Part shown: piece by piece, positions 1-7,372 of the stretch
How positions within the stretch are numbered: position 1 is the stretch's first letter
How the letters are laid out: every line of letters starts with the position of its first letter
Source of the DNA: Candidatus Omnitrophota bacterium
GTDB taxonomy: Bacteria > Omnitrophota > Gorgyraeia > Duberdicusellales > 4484-171
Length of the DNA stretch: 17,084 bases
Assembly: GCA_023818995.1 (NCBI GenBank)
Contig: JAMWDA010000014.1
Coordinates: forward strand, 1 to 17,084
Reading direction: 5' to 3'
Made by a program: the position numbers and the translations under genes
The notes under the pieces: model-generated
The model's input: the letters and a program-made list of their open reading frames with translations, nothing else
Told to the model about the DNA's origin: nothing
Database searches by the model: none

Positions 1-455
1 TTATCTATACTCTGAGTATTACTAACCAAAGAAAGATAAAATTTATTCTTTCCCTTATAGTTAAGGGCCCCTTTTAGAAAGTAATTAGAAGAATTTAATC
101 TCATAGAGGCTGATTCCAAAGAGTAACTTCTATTTAAGTAAATCTCGCTACGTAAACTAATTCTTTCTACCCTACCTAATATAGGTATATCCAAGATAGT
201 ATCGTTATTTATAATATACCCTCCTAAATCTTCTTCTTTAACTTTCATAAAGGAGTGAGAGTAACCAATGTATTTGCCAGAAAAATACACACCATACCAA
301 GAATCATCTATCAACAAATCCGAAGGAACTAATAGAGATATATCTTTCAATCTATTTATGCCTGTATAAAATGGACCCTCAAAAAGGAAGAGAAAAGAAA
401 AAGAGAGGATAAAAAGAAATATTGAAATAAGGTTTAAGTGAGTAAATTTTTTCAC
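1..455 (-). CDS. exported or membrane-anchored protein, N-terminal part only (runs off left edge)
   Basis: An open frame runs from a GTG at 455-453 to the left edge without a stop, giving about 151 codons. An in-frame stop just upstream leaves this GTG as the first usable start. The protein begins MKKF and then has a hydrophobic stretch at about residues 9-28, which fits a signal peptide or N-terminal anchor. A W-Y-G-V-Y-F-S-G-K-Y-I-G-Y-S segment at about residues 53-66 resembles the N-terminal region of some large exported proteins that carry a transglutaminase-like domain further on. That is a weak resemblance, and the diagnostic domain would lie outside the window. The start is 15 nt after the rtcB stop on the same strand, so it is probably the last visible gene of the tRNA-Lys/archease/rtcB transcript. 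The Shine-Dalgarno site is poor (a GGGA about 20 nt upstream). That this is a real gene is fairly sure; its function is not known. Confidence 0.6.
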   Translation of the reverse strand, partial: MKKFTHLNLISIFLFILSFSFLFLFEGPFYTGINRLKDISLLVPSDLLIDDSWYGVYFSGKYIGYSHSFMKVKEEDLGGYIINNDTILDIPILGRVERISLRSEIYLNRSYSLESASMRLNSSNYFLKGALNYKGKNKFYLSLVSNTQSID

Positions 456-470
456 TAACTATTTCTACAT

Positions 471-1931
471 CTATCCCTTTATAACTCCTAACGGCTTCAT
501 TCTACAAACTCGGTTAGAAATACCTGCCTTATGAACAACATCCACTACTTCGTTTACATCTTTATAAGCTTGAGGGGCTTCTTCTACAATAGTTCCTTTA
601 CCCGAAGCTTTAACTATTATCCCTTTAGAATCAAGTTCCCTTAAAAGTTGATTTACATCTATAGATTTCATAGCAGTAGTGCGAGATTTTACTCTTCCTG
701 CTCCGTGACAGGTGCTACCAAAAGTTTCTTCCATCGCTTTCTGTGTTCCTACTAAAAGGTAAGAGTTTCTTCCCATATCTCCAGGAATTATTACTGGTTG
801 AGCGGTATTTTTATAACGATTAGGTAACTCGGGACTATTTGGACCAAAAGCACGCGTAGCTCCTTTCCTATGAACGCATAAAGTAAGTTTCTTACCATCT
901 ACTGTATGTTTTTCTACCTTAGCGATATTATGAGCAACATCGTAAATTAAATACATTCCCATCTTCTGCCACCCCATTCCAAAAACTTTTTCAAAACCTT
1001 TACGAACCAAATACATTAAACATTGACGATTGTTCCAAGCATAATTGGCTGCACATTTCATAGCAGAAAAATATGCTTTACCTTCAGGTGAATTAAATGG
1101 TGCACAGGCAAGTTGCCTATCGGGAACCTTAATATTATACTTACTTAAACACTGTATCATACTACGTGTATAATCATCACAGATCTGATAACCAAAACCA
1201 CGTGAACCAGAATGAATCATCACCATAATCTGGCCCAAGGTTAATCCAAATTGGGAGCATAAGTTGCGGTCATAGAGTTGATCAATCATTTGAATCTCTA
1301 AAAAATGATTCCCTGACCCTAAAGTCCCTGATTGTGCTTTACCCCTTTCGTAAGCACGTTGAGAAACTGTACTTGGATCAGCTCCTTCCATTGCTCCGTA
1401 TTCTTCGGTACACTCTAAATCCTCCTCTATGCCATAACCTTTCTCTACTGCCCACCTTGCTCCTTTAATTAAAATCTCTCTTTCTTCTCTTTCCGATATC
1501 CTTATATCACCCTTAGAACCCACACCGGCAGGAACCATATCAAAAAGAACGTAGATTAAATCTTTTATTTTGTGTTTTATCTCCTCATACTGAAAATTCG
1601 TCTTTAACAATCTAACTCCGCAATTTATATCAAAACCAACCCCGGCAGGAGTAATAACTCCTCCTGAATCAATATCCGTAGCAAAAACTGCTCCAATAGA
1701 AGGACCATAACCCCAATGGATATCAGGCATAGCTAAAGATGCTTTTACAATTTGCGGTAAGAATGCTACATTAGCTACTTGCTCAGGTGCTTTATCTTGA
1801 CGGATATCTCTTAAAAGTCTTTCATCAGCATAGATAATACCATCTACACGCATTCCCGGTTTATAACTTTTAGGGATACGCCACCGATAATCATCTATTT
1901 TCTCTAATGGACCTCCCCAAATATCAGACAT
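471..1931 (-). CDS. rtcB: RNA-splicing ligase RtcB
   Basis: RtcB is a GTP- and Mn2+-dependent RNA ligase. It joins RNA ends bearing 2',3'-cyclic phosphate or 3'-phosphate to 5'-OH ends, in tRNA splicing or RNA repair. All family hallmarks are visible (numbering from the upstream TTG; subtract 1 for the ATG start used here): GVGFDINCG with D102 and metal-binding C105, GSGNH ending at H210, HSGSRGFGY from H241, YDVAHN with H335, VHRKGATRAFGP near 354, IIPGDMG near 382, and CHGAGR with H410, the residue guanylylated in the family. The 486 aa length is normal. A TTG at 1934 could extend it by one codon. The ATG at 1931 is preferred because GGAGG at 1945-1941 sits 9 nt upstream. The start overlaps the archease stop by 8 nt, and archease is the known activator of RtcB. 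No substitution of a key residue was seen. Confidence 0.97.
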   Translation of the reverse strand: MSDIWGGPLEKIDDYRWRIPKSYKPGMRVDGIIYADERLLRDIRQDKAPEQVANVAFLPQIVKASLAMPDIHWGYGPSIGAVFATDIDSGGVITPAGVGFDINCGVRLLKTNFQYEEIKHKIKDLIYVLFDMVPAGVGSKGDIRISEREEREILIKGARWAVEKGYGIEEDLECTEEYGAMEGADPSTVSQRAYERGKAQSGTLGSGNHFLEIQMIDQLYDRNLCSQFGLTLGQIMVMIHSGSRGFGYQICDDYTRSMIQCLSKYNIKVPDRQLACAPFNSPEGKAYFSAMKCAANYAWNNRQCLMYLVRKGFEKVFGMGWQKMGMYLIYDVAHNIAKVEKHTVDGKKLTLCVHRKGATRAFGPNSPELPNRYKNTAQPVIIPGDMGRNSYLLVGTQKAMEETFGSTCHGAGRVKSRTTAMKSIDVNQLLRELDSKGIIVKASGKGTIVEEAPQAYKDVNEVVDVVHKAGISNRVCRMKPLGVIKG

Positions 1932-2352
1932 CAAAAATCACCTCCGCCTCCCAATAAAGACCCTTATTTTCTATCTTTAATTGATGATAGGTAGCAGCTT
2001 TGATTTCTGTATTTACATTATAGTTTCTTATATCCTCGCCCCAAACTTTAGCTTCTAAATTTTTTCCATCTAATTTTTCTATTTCAAAATCATAAAAGAT
2101 TAAATCTTTGGTAGCGGATAAAGATAGTAACTCATTTAACCAGTTAACAAATAACTGCTCCCAATCATCTGATTGTTCCTTAATGATATGGGGTAGACTT
2201 GATTCTATCTCATTAATCTCTGATTTTCTTTGGGCAATGATATCAAACATTGCCAAAGCGCTATTTATAAAAATCTCTTTTAAATCTTTACCTTTAACTC
2301 TTATACCTATATCTGCTGTATGTTCTAAAAGTTCGTATTTATTCTTTATCAT
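1924..2352 (-). CDS. archease, RtcB activator
   Basis: Archease speeds guanylylation and turnover of RtcB, and the two genes are often adjacent. The 142 aa protein has the family pattern: HTADIGI near the N-terminus with D14, a WGEDI segment at 104-108, the IKAATYHQL core at 117-125, and a C-terminus ending EVIFDV in which D141 is the expected second metal-binding acidic residue. A longer frame begins at a GTG at 2373, but that codon lies inside the tRNA-Lys gene, so the ATG at 2352 is the credible start. It is only 13 nt from the 3' end of the tRNA, and no Shine-Dalgarno sequence is visible in that short spacer. The gene overlaps rtcB by 8 nt, so the two are translationally coupled. Confidence in the identity is high; the start is less certain. 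Confidence 0.92.
   Translation of the reverse strand: MIKNKYELLEHTADIGIRVKGKDLKEIFINSALAMFDIIAQRKSEINEIESSLPHIIKEQSDDWEQLFVNWLNELLSLSATKDLIFYDFEIEKLDGKNLEAKVWGEDIRNYNVNTEIKAATYHQLKIENKGLYWEAEVIFDV
1941..1945 (-). promoter_or_regulatory. strong Shine-Dalgarno of rtcB inside the archease gene
   Basis: On the minus strand GGAGGTGA lies 9 nt before the rtcB ATG, within the last codons of archease. It supports the ATG at 1931. It also contrasts with archease itself, which has no recognisable site. Confidence 0.7.
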
Positions 2353-2365
2353 GGCAAATCTAAAC

Positions 2366-2438
<73 letters not shown>

Positions 2439-2474
2439 AAAATCAACCTTTTATTTTTAAATTTAATTCCTACA

Positions 2475-2483
2475 ATTATACCA
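2475..2483 (-). promoter_or_regulatory. extended -10 promoter for tRNA-Lys/archease/rtcB
   Basis: The minus strand reads TGGTATAAT, a perfect TATAAT with the TGn extension. It would start transcription about 30 nt before the mature tRNA 5' end. No good -35 hexamer is present at 16-18 bp, which an extended -10 can tolerate. It would drive the tRNA and the genes after it independently of the tsaB operon. Confidence 0.55.
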
Positions 2484-2491
2484 TCAACTCT

Positions 2492-2515
2492 AAAAAAATC
2501 TACATTACCAATATA
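2492..2515 (-). terminator. weak candidate intrinsic terminator after tsaB
   Basis: Ten nt past the tsaB stop the minus strand can fold a 6-bp AT-only stem (TATATT, loop GGT, AATGTA, with one G-U pair). A short GA and a run of seven T follow it. The stem is very weak, so termination would be partial at best. It overlaps the -35 area of the tRNA promoter. Confidence 0.25.
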
Positions 2516-2524
2516 ATTCTTACC

Positions 2525-3178
2525 CTAAACCCTCACCTGACAGTCATTAGGATAAACGTATATCGGCTCCATTTTATTAAGAGGAGTAAAATTTAGTGGA
2601 GATGACTCCTTCACCATAAGCAATAGTTCCTTAGCATTTGGCCAAACATTCTTAGGATAAATATTAACGCCGTAACTCTTACATTTCTCCCTTAAATATT
2701 CGTTGTTAGTAACAAATAAATAATCTCTATATCTCTTCATAAAATCTTTCAACGAGTATAGTGCCTCCTTTCTTTCTCTCTTGATAATACCATTTTTAAT
2801 CCTCATAGTTGTGGCATATACCATCTCTCGTTTAGCATCTGTGACTATAGCTATCTTAGAAGTATTATGTTTAACTTGGGAAGCATAGGAGTAAAAACTA
2901 CCTAATTTAACTACCGGCTTATTCAAAGCTAAACTAAATGCTTTAATTAAACTAAAAGATATGCGTAAGCCGGTGAAAGAACCAGGTCCTGCTCCTAAAA
3001 CGAAAACATCAAAAATATCAAGGTTGATAGATGACTTATCTAAAAATTTTTTAATATAAACTATTGCCTTAGATGCGCCGTATGGCTGATAACGATTGAA
3101 ATCCAAAATTATTTTGTTATCAACCATCATTGCTAAAGAAACATTTTCTGTAGAGGTATCTATCCCTAACAAATTCAT
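2525..3178 (-). CDS. tsaB: tRNA t6A biosynthesis protein TsaB (YeaZ)
   Basis: TsaB is the inactive ASKHA-fold partner of TsaD. Together with TsaE it forms the complex that transfers threonylcarbamoyl to A37 of ANN-decoding tRNAs in the cytoplasm. The 217 aa protein opens with MNLLGIDTSTENVSLA, the first ASKHA strand pair, and has the family signature GPGSFTGLRI at residues 64-73. Its length is close to that of other bacterial TsaB proteins. The HS(E)xL motif usual after the first strands is replaced by GASKAIV. That region is variable in a subunit with no catalytic role. The ATG overlaps the tsaE stop in an ATGA junction. This is the last gene of the DUF362-mtnA-thiL-tsaE-tsaB operon. TsaD and TsaC are not in the window. 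Confidence 0.93.
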   Translation of the reverse strand: MNLLGIDTSTENVSLAMMVDNKIILDFNRYQPYGASKAIVYIKKFLDKSSINLDIFDVFVLGAGPGSFTGLRISFSLIKAFSLALNKPVVKLGSFYSYASQVKHNTSKIAIVTDAKREMVYATTMRIKNGIIKRERKEALYSLKDFMKRYRDYLFVTNNEYLREKCKSYGVNIYPKNVWPNAKELLLMVKESSPLNFTPLNKMEPIYVYPNDCQVRV

Positions 3179-3639
3179 ATCCTCAAACTATCTAAGAGTA
3201 AATTTTTTTCATGGGAGTAACCTTTAGTTACAATACTAATTTTTCTCTTCATCTCATTAACAAAAGAAAGCTCTACTTTAATGTAAATATTCAAAATATC
3301 CTCCACCCTATCTCCCCACTCTATCAAAGTTATGCCTTGAGGGCTATAAAAATAATCCTCATAACCCAAGTTTATCAACTCCTCTTTAACTCTTATACGA
3401 TAAAGGTCTATATGGTATATAGGAAAATTCTTAATACGGTATTCTCTAATGAGAGTAAAAGATGGACTAATAACCTCATGGGAAGGGAAATTAAAACCTT
3501 CTAAAATGCCCTTTATAAAAACAGTCTTACCTACACCTAACTCACCTCCCAAGAGCACCACGTCTCCCTTATTAAGTAGGGAAGCAAACTTTTTACCAAT
3601 CATCTTTGTTTTATTCACGGAATCACTAAATAACACCAT
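3175..3639 (-). CDS. tsaE: tRNA t6A biosynthesis ATPase TsaE
   Basis: TsaE is the P-loop ATPase that binds the TsaB-TsaD complex and is needed for repeated rounds of t6A synthesis. The 154 aa protein shows a Walker A motif GGELGVGKT at residues 31-39, switch-like SPSFTLIREY at 58-67, the HIDLYR strand at 76-81 with D78, and LIEWGDR at 105-111 with the family's Glu-Trp pair. The length is normal. The start follows the thiL stop by a single base and the stop overlaps tsaB, so translation is coupled through all three. No Shine-Dalgarno stands out, as expected for coupled genes. Confidence 0.95.
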   Translation of the reverse strand: MVLFSDSVNKTKMIGKKFASLLNKGDVVLLGGELGVGKTVFIKGILEGFNFPSHEVISPSFTLIREYRIKNFPIYHIDLYRIRVKEELINLGYEDYFYSPQGITLIEWGDRVEDILNIYIKVELSFVNEMKRKISIVTKGYSHEKNLLLDSLRI

Positions 3640-3640
3640 A

Positions 3641-4531
3641 TCAAAAATGTAAGAACCCTTTTACTTCTACTCTTCTTTTTACCTCACCCTCCTCCATCCA
3701 GTATCCAAATTTACTATCTTTAACTATACCCACTAAATAAAACCTACCAATTAGTTCATTTATTTTTTTCTCCTCTTTATCTACAGTAAAAATAAGTTCG
3801 TAATCCTCTCCCCGAAATATATCGTTTATACCTTTGTAAATGGGAATCATATTCTTCCAAAGAATTGCTCCTTTATTACTTTCTTTCAAAATCCTGAAAA
3901 GGTCTATAATGAACCCATCGGATATATCGATCATAGAATTTATTTTATATTTGTTAGCCAATTCTTTAGCCTCATCTATCTTAGGATAAAATACCTCGTT
4001 AAACTTTAATTTACCCAATACACCAGAAACAAAAATATAATCTCCTTCCTTAGCTCCCCTACGTAGCACGACCTTATTAGCATTACCCACTACCCAGATA
4101 TCTAAAAATAATTTATCAGAACGAGCGGTATCTCCTCCCACAACACTTGCCTTATACTTACTACACATAAAAATAATTCCTTCCCATAATCTCTTCAATG
4201 CTCTATTAGTTACATACTTAGGTAAACCAATAGATACCCCCACAAACTCAGGGCTACCAGCACAAGCAGCGATATCGGAAAATGCTCTTGCTACTGCTCT
4301 CTTTCCAATCGTTCTATAATCACTCTTAACCAAAGAGAAATGAACCTCTTCAATAGATAAATCGCTGGTTAGAATATAAGTTTTTTTCTCTCCCTTAACT
4401 ACCGCACAATCATCACCGATAGAGACGATAACTTTTGGATTTTTCTTTATTGTTTTTTTTAAGAAATCAATCCAAGAAAGTTCAGAAAATTTACTTTTCT
4501 TTACAACCTTATAGTATTTAGAATTACTCAT
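3641..4531 (-). CDS. thiL: thiamine-monophosphate kinase ThiL
   Basis: ThiL phosphorylates thiamine monophosphate with ATP to give thiamine diphosphate, the active cofactor. It has the PurM/AIR-synthase fold. Visible motifs are IGDDCAV at 38-44, TSDLSIEEVHF at 55-65, SDIAA at 85-89, VGGDT at 131-135, RRGAKEGDYIFVSG at 157-170, the ISDG motif around D205, and GEDYELIFTV at 241-250. The Asp-rich motifs that bind Mg-ATP are all present. At 296 aa it is somewhat shorter than typical members of about 310-340 aa, with the central segment between 175 and 200 looking trimmed. It overlaps mtnA by 8 nt upstream and is 1 nt from tsaE downstream. No other thiamine genes are here. Confidence 0.94.
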   Translation of the reverse strand: MSNSKYYKVVKKSKFSELSWIDFLKKTIKKNPKVIVSIGDDCAVVKGEKKTYILTSDLSIEEVHFSLVKSDYRTIGKRAVARAFSDIAACAGSPEFVGVSIGLPKYVTNRALKRLWEGIIFMCSKYKASVVGGDTARSDKLFLDIWVVGNANKVVLRRGAKEGDYIFVSGVLGKLKFNEVFYPKIDEAKELANKYKINSMIDISDGFIIDLFRILKESNKGAILWKNMIPIYKGINDIFRGEDYELIFTVDKEEKKINELIGRFYLVGIVKDSKFGYWMEEGEVKRRVEVKGFLHF

Positions 4532-5564
4532 AAGAGATAATCATTTTTATATTTTTCTTGAAAGGCGGATAGATTATCCCCCTATCAGTTACTATCGCTG
4601 TAATTAAATGATGGGGAGTAACATCAAAGGCAGGATTGTAAACATTTATACTCTTGGGAGCAATTAATTTTCTATCTATACACTTTACTTCCCAAGGACT
4701 CCTTTCTTCAATGGGTATATCCTCACCTTTATCTAGGGTTAAATCAAAACTACTAAAAGGCGCAACCACGTAGAAAGGAATTTTATGGTAATTAGCTAAT
4801 ACTGCTACACTGTAAGTACCAATTTTATTAGCCACATCCCCTTGTAAGGTTATGCGGTCAGCTCCTACAAATACTTTGTCTATCATTCCCTGTTTCATAA
4901 GGTAACCACCCATATTATCGGTTATAAGGGTGGCAGAGACCTTTCTTTTACAAAGTTCCCAGGCAGTAAGACGGGCTCCTTGAAGAAGAGGTCTTGTTTC
5001 ATCAACGAAGACTTTTATATTTTTATAAACTTCCTCTGCTTTATAAATTACTCCTAAAGCTGTTCCCTCCCCAGAGGTAGCTAAAAAACCGGTATTGCAA
5101 TGAGTAAGAATTCTATCACCACTATTTATAAGTTTTACTCCTTCCTCTGCCATTCTTAAACATAACTTTATATCCTCATTATGAATTCTCTTAGCCTCCT
5201 CTAAAATGATCTTTTTTAATACTTTAACCGAACTTGTAAGCTCTCCTTTAACCTTATTTCTTATTCTCTCTACTGCCCAGCTAAGATTTACTGCTGTTGG
5301 GCGAGCGCTCTTTAAAAAATCTACTACCTTATCTAAATATTTTAGAAACTTATCTTTATGATAATCGGGAAGATCCTTTACCGCTATATAAACACAGTAA
5401 GCAGAAAACACACCGATTAAGGGAGCTCCTCTTATCTGTAAATACCTTATTGCTTTAAATCCATCTTTAAGATTGCGACATTCTCTATAGATTTCTTTTG
5501 CAGGTAATTTTGTTTGGTCTAAATAGAATAAACGATTATTTTTAAAATAAATTGCTCCTCTCAT
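4524..5564 (-). CDS. mtnA: methylthioribose-1-phosphate isomerase MtnA
   Basis: MtnA converts 5-methylthioribose-1-phosphate to 5-methylthioribulose-1-phosphate. It acts in methionine salvage and also in the related 5-deoxyribose and MTA shunt pathways. The 346 aa protein carries the family motifs IRGAPLIG at 44-51, RPTAVNLSWA at 88-97, LTHCNTGFLATSGEGTALG with catalytic C156, DETRPLLQGARLTAWEL at 188-204, ITDNMGG at 214-220 and VGADRI with catalytic D236. Spacing matches the Cys/Asp pair known from the Bacillus enzyme with a shift of four. These residues separate it from eIF2B-like and ribose-1,5-bisphosphate isomerase relatives. The ATG overlaps the DUF362 stop (ATGA). No mtnK/mtnB/mtnC-type partner is in the window, so which pathway it serves cannot be told. 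Confidence 0.95.
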   Translation of the reverse strand: MRGAIYFKNNRLFYLDQTKLPAKEIYRECRNLKDGFKAIRYLQIRGAPLIGVFSAYCVYIAVKDLPDYHKDKFLKYLDKVVDFLKSARPTAVNLSWAVERIRNKVKGELTSSVKVLKKIILEEAKRIHNEDIKLCLRMAEEGVKLINSGDRILTHCNTGFLATSGEGTALGVIYKAEEVYKNIKVFVDETRPLLQGARLTAWELCKRKVSATLITDNMGGYLMKQGMIDKVFVGADRITLQGDVANKIGTYSVAVLANYHKIPFYVVAPFSSFDLTLDKGEDIPIEERSPWEVKCIDRKLIAPKSINVYNPAFDVTPHHLITAIVTDRGIIYPPFKKNIKMIISYE

Positions 5565-6694
5565 TTATTTAAAATCTTACCCAATTTATTCCACATCCTT
5601 AATAAAAAACTTTTCTTCACTTTAATCGCATCAAATCTGCATACCTCTTTACAACACATACAGAGAATACATTGAGAATAATCTATAAAGATTCTCCCCT
5701 CTATATTTTTTATAGCACCCTTGGGACAAATAGCTAAACATTTTTCACAAGCTTTACATCTTATTTTATCTATTTTTGGCATAAATTGAAATAGAAAACT
5801 CATTAATTTTAAAAAATGCAAGGGAATATGGTCAAGTAAATTATAAGCTGGTAATTTAAAATTATCCACAATAGGATAATTGGGATATTCCGAGAATAAC
5901 TCTAATCTCTCTAAATTTAAAATACCTTTCTCTAAAACTTTTCTTATGAGAATATTTTTATATTTAGGCACACCTAAAATCTCTGAGATAACGTAATCTG
6001 TATAAAAAACATCATCACCTATAACGATAAATCCTGTTTTTTTAGGTAAACCTGAAGAAGCCGGTCCTTCACCTTCCAGAGAGATTATCCCATCGGCAAT
6101 ATTTAAATAAGGTTTTACTATAAAAGGTAACTTTATAATAAACTCTACAAGTTGACTTGGTTTAGGATAAAGCTTATGAAGATAACTTTTGTATAATCCC
6201 GGGATACAACCGTATAGGTTCTTAGTTGCACAGGTAAGGGTAAATAAGCTGTGTGTTTTTACTTTAGGAAGATTAATTATTATAAAATCGTTTATCCACC
6301 AAGAAAAAGGCACTCCTTCCACTTCTATACTATTATCGGGATACAACATAGTAAAATCGTTACGTTTAGCAATATTTTCTATTCCGCACTCCCTATAAAC
6401 GTAAGTAACGCTCTCTCTATCTAAAAAAGAAGATGGGTTATCAGCTATATAAACATCAAAACCTTTATCTTTAAAAATCTTACCTATAGCCTCTACAAAA
6501 ACAGGATGAGTAGTTACTGCTCTCTCAAAATTAATGGGTAAAAGAAGATTTGGTTTAAGAAGAATTTTATTTTTAGGAGATAATTCTTTAAAAGAAAAAT
6601 AATTATCTAAAGCCTCTTTTACTTTACTAATTATTATTTCTTCTCTATAATCATCTACTTTTAAAACTGCTACTTTCCCATTAAATTTTACCAT
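5561..6694 (-). CDS. DUF362 protein with C-terminal 2x[4Fe-4S] ferredoxin domain
   Basis: The first 290 residues look like the DUF362 domain: an early VAVLKV strand, KNKILLKPNLL at 41-51, a TTHP motif at 61-64, KVKTH at 144-148, and CATKNLYGCIPG at 155-166, the typical core signature. The last 70 residues form a bacterial two-cluster ferredoxin: C313-C316-C319-C323 followed by P, then C342-C345-C348-C352, each spaced CxxCxxCxxxC. A basic, amphipathic tail follows. At 377 aa the size suits the fused form. The role of DUF362 is not established; the fused ferredoxin suggests an electron-transfer or redox-coupled reaction in the cytoplasm. It is the first gene of the operon and overlaps mtnA by 4 nt. 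The ATG at 6694 has no clear Shine-Dalgarno. Domain identity is solid, substrate unknown. Confidence 0.88.
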   Translation of the reverse strand: MVKFNGKVAVLKVDDYREEIIISKVKEALDNYFSFKELSPKNKILLKPNLLLPINFERAVTTHPVFVEAIGKIFKDKGFDVYIADNPSSFLDRESVTYVYRECGIENIAKRNDFTMLYPDNSIEVEGVPFSWWINDFIIINLPKVKTHSLFTLTCATKNLYGCIPGLYKSYLHKLYPKPSQLVEFIIKLPFIVKPYLNIADGIISLEGEGPASSGLPKKTGFIVIGDDVFYTDYVISEILGVPKYKNILIRKVLEKGILNLERLELFSEYPNYPIVDNFKLPAYNLLDHIPLHFLKLMSFLFQFMPKIDKIRCKACEKCLAICPKGAIKNIEGRIFIDYSQCILCMCCKEVCRFDAIKVKKSFLLRMWNKLGKILNK

Positions 6695-6756
6695 AATTAT
6701 CTTGCTTTGAATTTTCGTTCAATCTTGCTAAGAATCTACTGCTTATTTTTTCTAAA

Positions 6757-6762
6757 ATTATA
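6757..6762 (-). promoter_or_regulatory. candidate -10 box for the DUF362-mtnA-thiL-tsaE-tsaB operon
   Basis: A perfect TATAAT on the minus strand lies about 63 nt before the DUF362 start. The hexamer 17 bp further upstream (TTTATT) is a poor -35. It is the best-placed promoter-like site for this operon, but AT-rich DNA yields such hexamers by chance. Confidence 0.3.
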
Positions 6763-6764
6763 TC

Positions 6765-7209
6765 TCAACTGGGGACTAAAATAAATAAAATTGTACTAAG
6801 TGATATCGCTGGTATAAAAATATTATTAAGATATACAATCAACAAACCTACGCTACCAAAAATAAAAGTGTATACGCTGCATATCCCTACCTAAGATACC
6901 TTGTGGCAACTTTATTTTCATAAGTTCAAAGATAATAAAGTCAGGATTAATTTTAGAGAGAAAGAATTTGGAAATTAAGCACAAAATTAGCAGGGGTATA
7001 AAAAATAAAATTTACTATCCCTACCCAAAAACTCTACTTTTTCTGACATAGAAGCATAAATCCTCTGCCCAACCTACATACTCACAAGCATAATAGCTAA
7101 GCCGAACATTATCGCTCCCCAGAAAAAATTTTACCAGCAAAATAAAAATGATTGGATTGAGCATTGGAAAAATATGTGCCAAAATTGGATAATCTAATAA
7201 ACTGCTTAT
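6765..7209 (-). pseudogene. decayed membrane-protein reading frame
   Basis: The 678-bp gap between the divergent genes holds no intact gene. On the minus strand one frame reads sensibly from 7209 to 7021 (about 62 codons, including an ILAHIFPMLNPIIF stretch), then hits three stops between 7023 and 7012. It resumes in the same frame from 7011 to 6853 (52 codons: a hydrophobic IPLLILCLISKFF, then NPDFIIFELMKIKLPQG). From about 6890 a shifted frame stays open to the TGA at 6767-6765 and reads like a transmembrane hairpin (YTFIFGSVGLLIVYLNNIF). Together this fits a membrane-protein gene broken by several stops and a frameshift. The ELMKIKLP plus following helices faintly recall CTP-dependent polyprenol/dolichol kinase-like proteins, but that is a guess. 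Chance open frames in AT-rich DNA are the alternative. Confidence 0.4.
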
Positions 7210-7310
7210 TTAATCTTTCCTCTCATTGGAAATATCAAATTTAAAGACAAATCTCTATGTATCTACTTACAATATTTTAAACAATTTACCTAAATTGCCA
7301 AGAGATAATA

Positions 7311-7346
7311 AAAATGTTGGATTTTATTAAGAAAATGTTGTATATT
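7311..7346 (+). promoter_or_regulatory. promoter region of the HD-GYP gene with a 21-bp-spaced direct repeat
   Basis: A promoter-like pair TTGGAT (7317-7322) and TATATT (7341-7346) with an 18-bp spacer would start transcription about 20 nt before the ATG at 7373. The sequence AAAATGTTGKAT occurs twice, at 7311-7322 and 7332-7343. The 21-bp offset is two helical turns, and the copies cover both promoter elements. This layout suits a regulator binding one face of the DNA. No regulator gene is adjacent. Confidence 0.35.
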
Positions 7347-7372
7347 TATATTGTAAGATATAAATTAATCTA

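Noticed and set aside
61..75. GGGCCCC palindrome near the left edge as a regulatory site
   Set aside because: It lies inside the coding frame of the exported protein and is explained by codons.
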